From Stictocephala bisonia (taxonomy: Eukaryota; Arthropoda; Insecta; Hemiptera; Membracidae): DNA of 64,000 nt. How positions within the stretch are numbered: position 1 is the stretch's first letter; each line of letters opens with the position of its first letter. Below are positions 1-12,600 of the stretch, one piece after another. A program made the position numbers and the translations under genes. The stretch is from NCBI GenBank assembly GCA_035578905.1, contig JAQJVL010000783.1, positions 310,001-374,000 on the forward strand, in the 5' to 3' direction. A model generated the notes under the pieces. The model was not told where the DNA came from and did not search any database. It worked only from the letters and a program-made list of their open reading frames with translations.

Positions 1-3000
1 TAACAAACTGGCCAAAACGATAACGAACTAAAGAAATATATTGTAGCAGTTTTTTAAGAAAATATGTACCATATCTCCAATAATGTTTATAGTTCATTAG
101 GTTAAAAAATAGCCTTCAGAACAACAGTAAGCCTGAAACAAATACTAAAAGTTAAACCACAATGCAACAATAAATTCATGAAAACAGGAATTTACAAAAT
201 TGAATGTAACAACTGTCCAAAACACTACATAGGCCAAACGGGCAGATCTTTCAAAAACCAGATTTAAAGAACATATCCCCAACAAGAACTATAAATCTAA
301 GTTTGCAGATCACCTAACAGAATACAACCACAATATCACAGAAACAGAAGAAACTTTCAAGATTTTAAAAATTTGCAAAAAAGGAATAAAAATGAACAGT
401 TTGAAATGTACAAATCAATTTTAAAAAATCCTCTACAAATACTAAATGAACAGACCGATTTTCAAAGTAACAAAATGTTTGATACAATAATATAACATAG
501 AAAACACAATAGAAAATTAAACAATCCAGTAAAGTTAGGTTGGCAACACCACCTTCTCCATGAATCACCAACCCCCTCTAAATCTACCGTTGATGATTGA
601 AACTCAAACTGTCAAGTGGAAGAATTTGAACTATAGTGTGTTGAGTGAAGCCCAAGTGCACCTGAAAAACCGGTAGTGCCAAAAATACGCAAGATTGGTG
701 GCGGAACAAAACAGAGGTAATTTTGTACCGTCTATTGTTAATTTCAACCAATTAGGATAATACCAATAGCATAGTAATAGTTATTATTATTCAGTTATCC
801 TAAAACCCTTTATCCTTATTGATTAATAATTTTTTTATAGTAATATATATTTGTGTATTTTATTGACAATGATCTTTCAGCATTACAGGTAGTTTTGAGT
901 AAGGTGTGGCAATCTCATAACAGCTTGCAGTGATTCACCCTGATTTAACGAACAATCGGCTTTAATGGACTAGAGCCCACCCCATTTAGTTGTTAAATCA
1001 AGTTTACTGCAGTTATAAAATAAGTATTACAAATGTTAAAATTCTTAGCTGTAAAAAAAATATATTTTAAAACCGTTTGTAAAACACATAAATAGGCATT
1101 TTAGAGAAACATGAATAGTTGCGCCGTTAGGGGTCACTAACAATCGCATTGACACAACAGGTTGCGCTGCTAGGGCAACTCTAACAGGTGAAACATCACT
1201 TTACCCCCATCCCACATCTCTCCGGAACACTTAGTCATCCGATTTACTACAAAAATATATAACTCATACGGTCAATGACATATAGCTAGCTCAGTGTGCC
1301 TGTAAGCAAGCAAACAAAAAAAATTCCTTTACAACAACTTTTTTTGTTAGGGCTTACCTAACAGAGCGACAGATCGTGGGTTAATCTTATGAAAATAACT
1401 TATCATGAATTATTTTCTTCCCACAGGAATCACGCTCTAAAAGTGAAATCTCCACCGCCAATTCCACCAACGGTACCAATGCCACTAACACAACAGATAC
1501 TCTGTACAAGTACAGAGATGGAGCTGAGCGACACAGGCTGGAAGCACTTCGGCTAGCCTACGGACCTCTTCTTACATTTTCCCGCACTCAACTGTCAGCG
1601 GCTGAATGGTCCAGGAAGTACAGAATGAAGGTAATTGTTACATATTGGTTAAGAAATCACAACTTAAACCTCAAAGCGGAAGCTATATTTCCCCTAAAAG
1701 ATAGTAACCTTTTGGGCCATTTTGCAGTCTTATGCTTAAATAATTAGTAAAACATACTTGTCTTACTTAAATGTAACTTATTTGGTACTATTCCAAATGA
1801 ATCAGTCAAAATTATTAATTATACTTTCATATTAATTTATTTTAATTTTAGAAATGATATATATTATGTTACATACCTGGCTGTGGTTCTAAGCATGGAG
1901 GAGGTGTAATGCAAGCGAGATAGTGAATATCCCCAACCATACTTCTCCTACGTCTATTGTGTACAAACTGTTCAAAATCTTATTTAGGTTGGCTGCTAGT
2001 TTGTGTGATAGTGCTTGTGTTTTTGAAATTAAGATAAAAAACTGGAATAAAGATTGAGATAGTAATAACAATAATAATTAACATAATAGTGCTTCCTCTA
2101 CAAATTATATTGTGATTTTACAACTACTTATTTGGTTATGTGCTACGAAAAAAATATAAAAACTCATTAAATAATAAAATATATTAAAAGAAAAAACAAA
2201 AAACAGCTGATTTTTTTCTACCCGAGAACACGGTAATTAGAAAATACTGTAGGTATCACGACGAGGTTATGCAGTAGACTGTTACATCACGTAGGCAAAA
2301 TCAGCTGGTTTGATTATTCTATGAAATACTGGCAACTAAATCACGTGGAAGTATTATCTAGATACCGTGTCTGAGATGTTTATTTTTTTTGCAATGTACA
2401 ACTGTTGTTGAAGAGGGAAATCCACTAATGCGCATGCTCAAATCACACGCCCAGAACTATGGACTGGTCAATATGACATTAACATCTCTAAACTTGTATG
2501 GACCAATCTAATTCCATCGTATTTTCTGGAATTTTTTATCTAAATAATATACAGTAACTTGATATACAATGTTAGAATTTTAAATAAGTAAAACACAGTT
2601 GTTTTAACATCATCTGATGTATACGAGAAACAAGATTTTGACAGTATGTACTAAGCTGCGTTAAAAATTTGTCATGCCTTCGCAATTTGCGTGGCATGCA
2701 ATTGTATGCGCTCCTCTCTTGCTTACCATCGATATGAGTTATTGAATATGTTTTTTTGTGACTAATGTTTTATCCAGCTTTAAATATATCTGGCTTGACC
2801 TGCACCACATTAGGTCGGATAACCGAGGTTGTACTGTACCAACATTAATTCATTGGGACAGAAAAACTTGTTGCTCAAAGTTGAATGATGAATGAAATGG
2901 TTTCAGTACACTGGACTGCTGAAAGAACCACTGCCTCTAAATGTACACTTACTCACCTTGGAGCGTTGGACCAATGCTTCCCTTCTGATCAGGCTGGAAC

Positions 3001-4618
3001 ATCTGTTTGAGGCCAATGAACATCCTGTATTCTCACAGCCAGTTAGCATTGATCTTAGGGTAAGTGTCAGTGATTTCATTTATTAATGGAAAGACAATAA
3101 GAAATATGCCATTAATCAGTTTAATTGATTAGATAGAAAGGTGTGCTATGAAGAAAGATGGATCTCAAACGAGTGAAAGGTTATCAAGATTCACGTATCA
3201 ATTTATTGATTACTAAATAGGGGGGGGGGGGCATAAATACAATGAGTTTTACCACATGTTTTAATATTCCGTGTTTAAAACCAAAAATATATCTCTGGGA
3301 AATTGTCTTTGTAAAACTTAAACCACTCCTGATATGTTTGGGAGATTATAAGCGATAGGTTGTGTGCTTGGTCCTCTTAATACCGGCATGTGGTCTGCTC
3401 AATGGTTGCTATCGGCGTGGACACTACTAGAAAAGTCTGGGATGTCCATGTTGGGTGGTAATCATTGTACGGATGTTGTGTGGAGGAGATAACTGAGTAT
3501 CAGGCTTGTTAATTAGCTGAAAATAAGACCATGGTTCAGATGCCATGTAAAGCTGTAGGTCCCTTAGTTGTCCTGGCAGAGTTCATGCCGAGAGAAGAAA
3601 CAATAAATTCAGGTGCATACATTGAAATTCTTCAAAGACTTAAACTTGCCATCCAAAACAAAAAATGCAGAATGCTACCTTCAAAAGTGCTCTTTATTTG
3701 TGGCAATGCTCAGCCTCGTGCCAGTGTAGACACAGGAAGAACTTCAGAGACTAAATTGAGATATCTTTGGACATTCTCCCTACAGCTCTGACTTAGCACC
3801 CAGTGTTATCACCTGTTCCAAAAACTTAGGGATTTTTTTGAGCGGAAAACAGTTTGAAAATGGCGAAGACCTCAAAGAAGCTGTGACATTGAGGCTTCCA
3901 TCTTTGGCAGCTGAGGGGTACAAATGTAGATATTGAATAACTGGTTTCACATTAAAACAAATGTCTGGAAGCTATAGCGACTACATCGAAAAATAGATAG
4001 ATCAGGTGCTGTAATGTTGTAATAATATAGTTTGGTGCTATAAATTTTTTTTTTTTTTTTTAGTTACTGGTATACCAAGACATTCTTTACTTTCTGGATG
4101 ACCCTCATAATAAAAAGTGTCTTCTATTAGATTTATATAAGTTAGAAGCAATATGCAATAACTACCTCACATATTTGTATAGTGATATTGAATGTGAAGA
4201 GTTGCGATAGTTTAGTATATATTAAGCTATTCGTAAAGGACAATCACATCAAATATCCATAACTGTGGCTTTCTAAACTAACAAGAGATTACAAAAATCT
4301 GGTAAATCTCTTGTGTTTATAGGATTGTAATAAATTCAGAATTTATATAACATTTGAATGCCTAAATAAATATGACTAACAAAATATTTTCATTTTTTAC
4401 AGAATTTGCTCACAGATTTCAATGTGACTCAGGCTGTAGAACTGAGTCTTGCGGCCAATCAAGAGCGAGCCAAGATGTCTCGGATGCGATGGAACCATGA
4501 GGGTACACGTGTAAACGTAACTCGTCAACCAATAGAACCAGACTTGGTTGCTGTGCTCACACCTATGGATGTTCGGACATTTGAGTTGTTTGGCACGGTG
4601 CGAAAACCTGGCGTGTGA
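1..4618 (+). CDS. Lysosomal alpha-mannosidase, 3' part of gene (three terminal coding exons)
   Basis: The coding parts seen are 1427-1630, 2907-3059 and 4403-4618; the 5' exons lie before the window. Joined in phase 0 they give 190 residues ending at a TGA. The stretch around NVHLLTLERW, followed by an RLEH segment, an LAANQ segment and a final MDVRTFELFG, matches the C-terminal beta-sandwich region of GH38 lysosomal alpha-mannosidases (MAN2B1 type), which trim alpha-linked mannose from N-glycans in the lysosome. The catalytic N-terminal domain is not in the window. All splice junctions are GT-AG. The intron between the last two exons holds a mariner remnant. The gene converges on the epoxide hydrolase gene with about 1.4 kb between stop codons. 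Family assignment is from remembered family features, not a search. Confidence 0.9.
150..510 (+). pseudogene. Penelope-like retroelement remnant, GIY-YIG endonuclease end
   Basis: Reading from 181 gives KTGIYKIECNNCPKHYIGQT, the GIY-YIG endonuclease motif with a Cys pair, as at the C-terminus of Penelope-like elements. The frame breaks near 262 and again near 400. A second frame carries the FADHL and ILKICKKG segments and a third carries LNEQTDF before the stop. The order of segments is that of the domain, so this is a decayed copy with two frameshifts. It lies in an upstream intron of the alpha-mannosidase gene. Confidence 0.75.
511..1426. other. Alpha-mannosidase intron, no recognised feature
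   Basis: AT-rich intron sequence. I found no exon, tandem repeat or transposon terminus that I could support here. Confidence 0.5.
1427..1630 (+). CDS. Alpha-mannosidase exon (antepenultimate), 68 codons
   Basis: The acceptor is ttcttcccacag just before 1427 and the donor is AAG/gtaatt after 1630; the exon is exactly 68 codons in phase 0. The segment HRLEALRLAYGPLLTFS fits the part of GH38 C-terminal domains that precedes the conserved NVHLLTL stretch. Near its start are four N-x-T sequons in direct succession (Asn at codons 12, 15, 18 and 21), which look like a heavily glycosylated loop. Confidence 0.85.
1631..2800. other. Alpha-mannosidase intron, mostly unrecognised
   Basis: AT-rich intron between two phase-0 exons. 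A 60-codon minus-strand reading frame at 1889-2071 has no recognisable domain. Confidence 0.45.
2801..2836 (-). mobile_element. Pogo/Tigger-like terminus
   Basis: On the minus strand this reads TACAGTACAACCTCGGTTAT then CCGACC, which resembles the CAGTA...CCTCGGTTATCCGA ends of pogo/Tigger DNA transposons. The partner terminus was not located, so this may be a solitary end. Confidence 0.45.
2907..3059 (+). CDS. Alpha-mannosidase exon (penultimate), 51 codons
   Basis: The acceptor is tggtttcag before 2907 and the donor is AGG/gtaagt after 3059; 51 codons in phase 0. It encodes the family signature NVHLLTLERW and LLIRLEHLFE, the best-conserved part of the lysosomal alpha-mannosidase C-terminal domain. 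Confidence 0.92.
3340..3572 (+). repeat. Dispersed repeat R1, copy 1 (5' part)
   Basis: Shares blocks with five other places in the window: the GTCTGGGATGTCCATGTTGG region, the GAGATAACTGAGTATCAGGC region and TGTAGGTCCCTTAGTTG. The 3' part is replaced by a mariner transposase fragment at about 3573. R1 has no coding capacity and is not a family I can name. Confidence 0.6.
3573..4030 (+). pseudogene. Mariner transposase remnant in alpha-mannosidase intron
   Basis: The reading frame contains LAEFMPREETINSGAYIEIL and RLKLAIQNKKCRML, typical of the middle of mariner transposases. After a frame change it continues with degraded versions of the YSPDLAPSD and HLFPKLREFL segments. Stops and frameshifts are plentiful, so it is dead. 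It lies wholly within the last intron. Only the C-terminal half of the family length is present; no terminal inverted repeats were found. Confidence 0.75.
4403..4618 (+). CDS. Alpha-mannosidase terminal exon with stop codon
   Basis: The acceptor is a pyrimidine-rich tttttacag before 4403; 71 codons then TGA at 4616-4618. It contains the family-typical LAANQ segment, the SRMRWN stretch and MDVRTFELFG near the C-terminus, plus two N-V-T sequons. This ends the gene. Confidence 0.92.
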   Translation, partial: NLLTDFNVTQAVELSLAANQERAKMSRMRWNHEGTRVNVTRQPIEPDLVAVLTPMDVRTFELFGTVRKPGV

Positions 4619-4708
4619 TAAGTTTAGAGTCAGTGTAAAGCACATTACAAACAAACTCCTCTATCTCTTTGTTTTATCCTATCTTCTTTCTCTTTTGAGA
4701 CAACCATC

Positions 4709-4714
4709 AATAAA
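4709..4714 (+). promoter_or_regulatory. Polyadenylation signal AATAAA for alpha-mannosidase
   Basis: AATAAA lies 91 bases after the alpha-mannosidase stop codon, a plausible position for the shortest 3' end. Further candidates may exist downstream in this AT-rich stretch. Confidence 0.5.
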
Positions 4715-5940
4715 AAACAATCCCTCCTGTGTAAAAATTAATTTTACATATTTCAGTTTTACAGACAGATTGGCAATCCATAGTTTGTACTTAGACTAAG
4801 AGATTGAAGACTGGAAAACAAATTTTGTATAAGAACAACGTTTATTTTATTTAAAATGTCTGATAATGCATAAACAACATACTATTATTTATTTATTTTT
4901 TAATTTTACATTCTTATTTATGTAATTAATTGTACACTCTAGGAGTCTAATTCATTTCAATTCAGTATATGTTTTTAAATATCGAGTTGGCTTTGGATTT
5001 TTTTCCCTCTGTTCCTCATAGAATATATCCCAAATCAGTTTTGAAGTTTTCTGCAACAACCGATTTTAGACAAATTTGTAATGAGTGAAATATGATTTGG
5101 TTTTGAAGTAAAATTCAAAATCCACACCATTGTTTTGTTTATAAATAATGCTGCTATTAGAGATGAATATCTGCATATAGCTTCAGATCCAGAATAATTA
5201 TAAAAACCACAAACTTAGATTTAACATGCCATGCGTTTCTATTTGTAATATATCTAATATATCATATTAAAATTGATAAACTACTAGAAAACCCCTTGCT
5301 TTCCTCTGGATTGGCTCTCTATGATTGCTTACCCTTCCCTCCATGGTTCTCTCTAAACCATAACATAAATATAAAAGCTCCTAGAAAAAATTTTATTTGC
5401 AATAATTTCAGAGGTAGTAGAAATTACTTTAAATATTTCACACTGAAAGCAAAATAAGAAAAGCTTTTGGGTTATGTTATGTTTTTTGTATTAGCAGTTT
5501 GAAATGAATTATCATTAAATTAAATCCAATGTTACAACTCTTCTGGGGGAAGAGGATGTGTTGAGGGGCTATTTCCGCTTAGGAATGATAAAACACAAAT
5601 GGCTTAAAAAGCTGAACTTTGAACAAACAAAATTTGAAGTGAAATCCCTTTAAAAAAAACTTAGAGCTGATTCGAGCCTACCTGGTTCCATGCTGGATTC
5701 TATTTATACAAAGAAATTTTTAAGGGAATTATAAGTTAGAAAGCACTGTTATTCAATTTTTCCAAAGAGGTCGAAATCAGGTGAGAAGTGGTAACACCAG
5801 TAGCTTAAAATAGTACTTTTAATAATACAAAATGCAACTTTATAAACCAAAAATAACACTTTGATACAGTTTGATCATAGAGGACATCTTTGGTTTACAG
5901 ATCAATGAAGCAATTAATGCAAAAATGGTAAATAATATAA
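4715..5940. other. Spacer between convergent genes
   Basis: AT-rich DNA separating the 3' ends of alpha-mannosidase and epoxide hydrolase. It probably holds both 3' UTRs. No other gene or repeat is recognised. Confidence 0.5.
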
Positions 5941-5945
5941 CAATT

Positions 5946-5951
5946 TTTATT
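5946..5951 (-). promoter_or_regulatory. Polyadenylation signal for epoxide hydrolase
   Basis: TTTATT on the + strand gives AATAAA on the minus strand, 62 bases past the epoxide hydrolase stop codon. A plausible 3' end signal. Confidence 0.45.
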
Positions 5952-6012
5952 ATATAAAAAAGCTTTACCACTGTTAGTAAAGTTGATCATAATGAAAAAC
6001 TGTCTATAATAT

Positions 6013-6302
6013 TTAATTTCTTTTTGATTTTAATTCACCATAAAACTTTCTCATTTCTTTGTTGACAGCTATTGGATCATCTTGCTGTACAAAATGGTTA
6101 GCTCCTGGGAGACAGACAAGCTTAACGTTCTTCACTAACTTTACTGTTTCCTCTTGAACGGTTTTATTAACAAAACTGTCATCTTCTCCATAAATGATAA
6201 GACCTGGTGGGTAGGTGTCCAACTTTCTAAGGTCCTTTAAGCTTCTGTTCGCAAACATCATGAAGTTGGCACGGTAGTAGTCAATTGCATGTTTAAAAGC
6301 AC
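6013..6302 (-). CDS. Epoxide hydrolase exon 6 (acid and histidine)
   Basis: The acceptor is acatctgttcag. 95 codons, then TAA at 6015-6013. It encodes AIDYYRANF, GLIIYGEDDSF and LPGANHFVQQDDP, supplying the second cap tyrosine, the charge-relay Asp and the catalytic His. Confidence 0.93.
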
Positions 6303-9300
6303 CTGAACAGATGTAATAATATTTTAATGTAGCGTACTAAGCTAAATAACATTTTAAAGCTTATCAGCTCGATTGACGTTAAAGCTTACAATATTAATAG
6401 AAAATATTAAACAGAAGTAAAAACAAAGCAATCATCAAGGAAATTAAGCATAAAAAGTGATACAAAATTAGTAATATTGATAGAATAGTCAAATGTAATA
6501 AATAAAGCCAAATATAAAAATAATAACAATATTAAAAGTAAAAATGAAGAAAACTATACAATTGAAATTGCAGTCTAGTGAAATTAGTAAAAGCAATATA
6601 ATTTTTATGAGTGAAAGTAATGAAATGTAGAAAAGTAAAACAGTTGCTGCTGAAGTAGTTTATTGTAATGTGTGGAACTGAAGTAAAAACCAAACAATTG
6701 ATTTTGCAGTAAACCTAAGGCCAGTAAGTGAAACTGAAACTAAACAGTTTAGAATGATAAGGTACTGTCTACTATATTTGGGCCGGGTAGAAAGCGACCT
6801 GCGTGTTATATTTATCGCATGTAGGGGATCCAGCAACAGAGGAAATCATTACACCGCTCAGTTACCTTGCTTCACGGGTGTAACTAACTTCGGCCATCAA
6901 GAGTTCAACTTCCACAACAGTGTTTAGTTGAAGAAATAAGTGTAATGAAATGTACAATTGTTTAAATGCTTTTTATTGTTTACATTATTATTGCAGCTTG
7001 TTATTTGAATACTAAATAATTATTTAATTTAATCGTTCTAAGTGGGGGAAGAGTAGTTCTCTATCTCTTGCACCACTCTTTGCATCTCACTCACACAAGA
7101 GCGTTGAAAAGGTCACTTTCTAAGTGGCCTATGAATAGTAGTACACTCACCTGGTTTTCCGCAAGTAAATTTGAATGCCTCAATATCTTGTTCGCTTAGA
7201 GGAGAAGGAGATTTGTCTGACTTAAGAATATTTACAAGTATAGACATATCATCCATGCGATACATAAGTTCTGGTAGATAAGGCAACTGATGTAAATATA
7301 CATACCTGAAAATGATATTAAGAAAAGTAAAAGTATCAGCAAAGTGTCATTGGTTTATTGTTAAATTTAAATTTTTTCTAGTATTTTTATATCTATATAT
7401 TTATGATATTTTAGTTACATAGTTTACATTATATTTTACCTGTTACACTAAAGTTAAAGTAGTGTAGAATCGGAAGCCACTGAAAAGTCACTGTCCTTGT
7501 ATATATTCGCGGGCCAGCGTTGTGTTGGGAAGGGATCAGGCACGAGTTTCCAAGGTTTGTTGGCCCTATAGGTTTTGCTAGGATACAACCAGATCCAGGG
7601 GGACTCCCAGTTCTTTGCCTCTTGAGATGAGGCAAGGTCTTGGGCCCAGCTAGCTCTTTGGCAATTAAAAAAATTCCATTAAACTGATTCTTTGATTTTC
7701 ACCTATAGGCCATATGATTGTTTTGCTGAAGCCAAGATAAGTTTGAGAATATGTTAGTTTGATTGTCAATTTATAATCGTTATTTGAGGGAACTGTTTGT
7801 ATTTTACTTAAGATAAGGTATAGAGTATATCTATACATTGACTTTTAACATAACTCAGTAAAATTGTTAATTTTATTTATTTACAGATAGATCTCATCAG
7901 ATGTTAAATTTTATGTCTCTAACTATCAGCTGGTTTCAGCTGATAATTAGTGCTATATAAATGTAATGAAGTTTAACTTAGCTGTAGTGGCAGAACTCAC
8001 TAATCAGACCACTGATACAAATTTCCTTATTCTGTTACATAAGATAGGTACTTGTAAGTAATAATGTAATCAAGGGTAAAACCTAATATAAATGCTCAAA
8101 ATACTACCATTGTGAAGTTAATGGTACAAAAACGAAGAAGTCAAATGTGATCTACTTGTGAAATAATTTGCTCATGGTAAGTTAGATCATACTGTGACGA
8201 GTCACCTCCTCATTCAGTCAGAATAACAATTAATTAATAATACTTTTTCAGCGAAGTTCTTTAATGATTAATTAAAGTGTTTTAGTAGATTACGTTAAAC
8301 ATACATTTCCCAAAATTGTATCTTAGCGACCAAGTGTGCTACTCAGTCCACGGCGGAAGCTAAGGTCGTTCGCCTTATGATCCGATCGTATGATCTGATC
8401 GGACCAATTACTGTTCGCCATGCGAACGCATGGAGGTGGCCAGGAGGGGTGAACTCTAGCAGATCTCGAGGAGTATGGGATGAGTTATGTCTTGGTCGGC
8501 TCTTAGCTAATAGTAATTATCAGATATGTTTAGGTTACCGTAGTTAGACGATACGGGACGTTGGGATTTTGTTCGTTTTACAATATAACTGAATCTATTA
8601 TTATGGATTGTGGTTCTTGTAAAATAAATACAAGTGACATTTACTGAAAGCCGCAGTTGTTATTGCTCCTTCCGTGACTACGTGGTGCATCCGTGAGGAA
8701 GTATGCTAGGTTATGTCCCCCTTTAATAAGTGACAGTGGTGGCAGCGTATTTGTACTACCGCGACAATACAGTAGTGCTATTTGACTGTACTAAAGCTTG
8801 CTCTTCTTGATATAAAAGTAAATGAAATATTATTTTTAATTCCAAATTTAATGTGTTATCTGTTACATGTATAAAGCAAAACTAACAAAACAAGCATATA
8901 CTTTTCTGTTAACAAATAGAGAATATAGCACCAGACAAGTTGTACAGTATTCATAAACTCAATCTAAATGGCGTGTAGACGGGAGAGAATTTTTACTTCT
9001 CCCTCCACAGTTCCCCTCCAGTGGCAATGAGCTTCAAGCTACAGTTCCATACAAAACATAATCAATCAATAATGGTAAAATATTTTAACTATGGTTAGAA
9101 CAAATTTAATTATGTTGGTGAAACTGGCAATTATTCTATTATATAAACCATTAAGAATGCCTCATTTATAACTCAATTCATTAAACAACACAATAGAAGA
9201 TCCAATGTAAACACTTTGGCAAGTGGGATCATTGTTGATATGACAGATCCATACTTCTAGCAGTGACTGTACTAAGAACATATGACAGTGTGTGGTGGGG

Positions 9301-9646
9301 GAACAAATATTTCAGGCATGCGCTGTTCGCAGGCCATCAAACATGAGTCAGATAGTATGCAGCTTACGACACAAAAACAACTGGAAATAATAAAATACTA
9401 TTGACATGAACAGAATATTTTAGTTTGTTATTAAGAGTAATTATAATTATAAAGGGTGTTACGCAACCATTTGAACAAACTTTACCACATTGTTCAGTGG
9501 GTAAATACTAATAAATAATACAACATAACCTTAGTCCTGGGGACAACATAAAACTCAATTGGTTTGTTTTTTTTTGTTTGTGTGTCTAGCCTATGTATGT
9601 AAATTTTAATAAAATCCTAACTGTCTCAAAAACCATATAAGAAAGA

Positions 9647-9695
<49 letters not shown>

Positions 9696-12600
9696 CAGTA
9701 GAAATCCTATTTTCCGTCAGGGGTCGGGACTGCGGCCGTGACGGATTGGAGAATAGACGGATTATAGAGAATTCACCCAAACAGACTTATATCGCTGGAA
9801 ACTTATTATTAGTTCTTATGCATGTTAAATTTAATGTAAAACATAAGCTTGTACATTATGTAATAAGCAGAAAAAATTAATCATCAACATTATTAAAATT
9901 AAACTGCAGTACAGAGTAACATATTAAAGCCTAGTTACCACGGCTAGTGTTTTCGAAGACATCAGGCGGCCCGATGGCGGTACACGGATAGTGTATTGCC
10001 GCGACTCGCATGTGTATCATCAGACAGGACCATTCCAACGACCCGTGATCTGTGTAGCTTAAAACTTCATCTTCGACAACATGCCTTTGTAGAGCCGCCT
10101 CTTTCCTCATGTTGTACGAGACCTGTTCAGGGAGCCCCGGACAGTCTGTCCGTATGTCAGGCGTATACAGGCGACCTGTTCCAAAGACTTGTTATCTGTT
10201 AGACAGTAGATGAGGTCTTACGGATGGCAGGCCGTTGGAACTAGGCTTATGTGGGCTAGATGGCTGGAGGGGGAATTGTCGTCTTCTAGACAAATGAGCC
10301 ATACGGCAACTGTCATATCGTGGCACGACGAACCCAGGCACTGACGGACAACAGAACCTGACGGAAAATAGGGTGACGGACAATAGGGTTTTCACTGTAT
10401 ATATATATATATAAATAGGACACATTTTACTTACATTTTTGTTTTCCTTATAAATCCGCTTGATGACAAAAAATGATGACAGTTAAAAAATCGTATTGCT
10501 AACTATATAAAACTAAAATTTTTAGAACAAAAATATTTTACATATCTAAAATTTAGACAATATTATGCCAAAACCAACGCATCATGTTTTATCATTGAGC
10601 TAGTGATAACTGAGAAAATTCATTTTTAAAGAGAGATGTTATCGTTGGGTGAACTTAGAAGTAATTCTATTGTATTGCAACAAGAATCAGCGGTTAAAAT
10701 AAAAATAACTAAATAGTTTTAAAATGAATTATTTTTATTGCCTCATATATCATCACAACGATAAAAACAATTCACCAAAACTTAATACCAACTCTAAACT
10801 TTTGGTTTGAATTTAAAACTTTTGGTTTAAGTAAAAATGTAAAAATTTGTTCTATATAAATGAAAACCTTATGACCAAGTAAATGAATTACCAACTCATC
10901 CTAAACTGTTTCCAGCTGGTCTTGATTACAGTCATGAAAGCTAAAGGGTGACCTGAGTTCATAATAACATAAGAATCAACCATTTGTGGTTCCTGCAGCA
11001 GTAAGAACCAAGCTATGATGCCTCCCCAGTCGTGTGCAACAAGTGAACACTTTTCTTTGCCTAAAACAGAACATAATCACTTTTCTAAAATTATTTGTAA
11101 ATAGAAAACAAATATGTGCTAAAGTTTTCTCCAAAAAAACTGACACCTTCTGAATTGTACCCACAGTTTGAATAAAATAGATGAAAATGTAGATATTCTA
11201 AAATTTTGTAAGAAGGGTCGTAACATGAATGCTTGGGAAGAGTTATTTATTTTTAAAGAAAAATGTAAGGATCGTGATAAATTAATGAATGAACAGGTTA
11301 ATTTTGATTCCGAAATAGTTTTTAATAATGTATTTTCAGCGAATAAAAGAAGAGAAGTAACAGACAATAGGAATTAACCAATAATATCACAGCAGCCGCC
11401 ATTTTGACGATTCCAGCTAATGGGGTCACGTGATCATAGGCCTATAAATTGAGTTGTTGAACACCGTTGTCCATTCTTTTGTGAATCCCTCTGGTCTGAG
11501 GAAGGTGAGCGTGGTTCACCGAAATCGATCACCATAATATTTGTGCATTTTGTGCTTGTATTGTAGTATATTTGTGCATTTTGTGCTTATATTGTAATAA
11601 ATTTGTGTTGTGTGACGTTTACTTGTACTGTATATGTACCAACACGTATTATGCTAATTAAAAAACTATTTATAAAAAAACTGATGCTAGAACACATATT
11701 TCCGTTTTAAGAAGATACCATCTCTCTTTTTAACTTTACTCTACGAATTCCCTAAACGATATTGATATGTGTCTGTAATGTATTCAGACAGAGTGAGTTG
11801 GAGAACTAATACAGTACAAGGTGAAATTTATTGATAAAAACTCCCAGACAAGAATTTGAACCTGTACTATGTCTAACTCAAGATCAGAGTCCTGACCTTA
11901 GACCACTTGGCCACAGGGCTGGCTGCATGGGGGTGTGGAATGTGCCACTGCACAGAGCAGTGGTCAAGGAAGGCGGCAAATTTGAAGTCAAGTTAAGAAC
12001 GAGGATAATAACTTAATTGTTGCTTTATCATCTTTAACCTAGAGAAACTAAGTCTTTTCCTTTAAGAAAGTAACTTGTTTGCGCTGTTCAAAGATAGTTA
12101 TGAAAAAAAGAGACAATATAATGACAAAATTGGTGATTTTCCGTCTTCAATTTTTAAGGAAAAGGAACAATTATATAGTAGAAAAATAAAAACGGAATAA
12201 CATAAATTCAATGTTATCGTTTTTTTTTTAATTATCTTTGTTCTATAAAAAAATATTGTTGGTGTTCAGTTGAATATAGTAATGGCATTCTTGTTTTTGT
12301 TAGTCCTATTTTTAGTTTGACCTACTTTATTGAATTTGAGAGGCGGCACTCAGAAATATTACACGAGGCGACATATTAGGTGGAGCCCTCCCCGCTTGGC
12401 CACTGGCACTTACATTGCTGCTTTTTCTTGATTTTAAATTTACTTTATTATGAAGTAAATTTTGTATATTTGATATCTAGTATTCATTGCTATTTTTATA
12501 GCCAACCCTTCGCGAGGTAATTTATATTCTTAACGTAAACATATATAAAATTTGCTTGGGTCACATCACAATTTTTTACGAATATATAATATTATGCTTC

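Noticed and set aside
1889..2071. 60-codon minus-strand frame in the mannosidase intron
   Set aside because: No homology recognised, no splice or start support; likely chance or an old repeat.
3531..3791. Host exon in the mannosidase intron
   Set aside because: The protein is mariner transposase joined to repeat R1; the flanking mannosidase exons join in phase without it.
11495..11530. Firm hammerhead ribozyme call
   Set aside because: The core order fits, but an extra A after CTGAGGA and no clear stems I/III leave it only a candidate.
11830..11945. Functional tRNA gene
   Set aside because: A and B boxes are present, but arms do not pair well and the sequence continues as a SINE; likewise 21345 and 29225.
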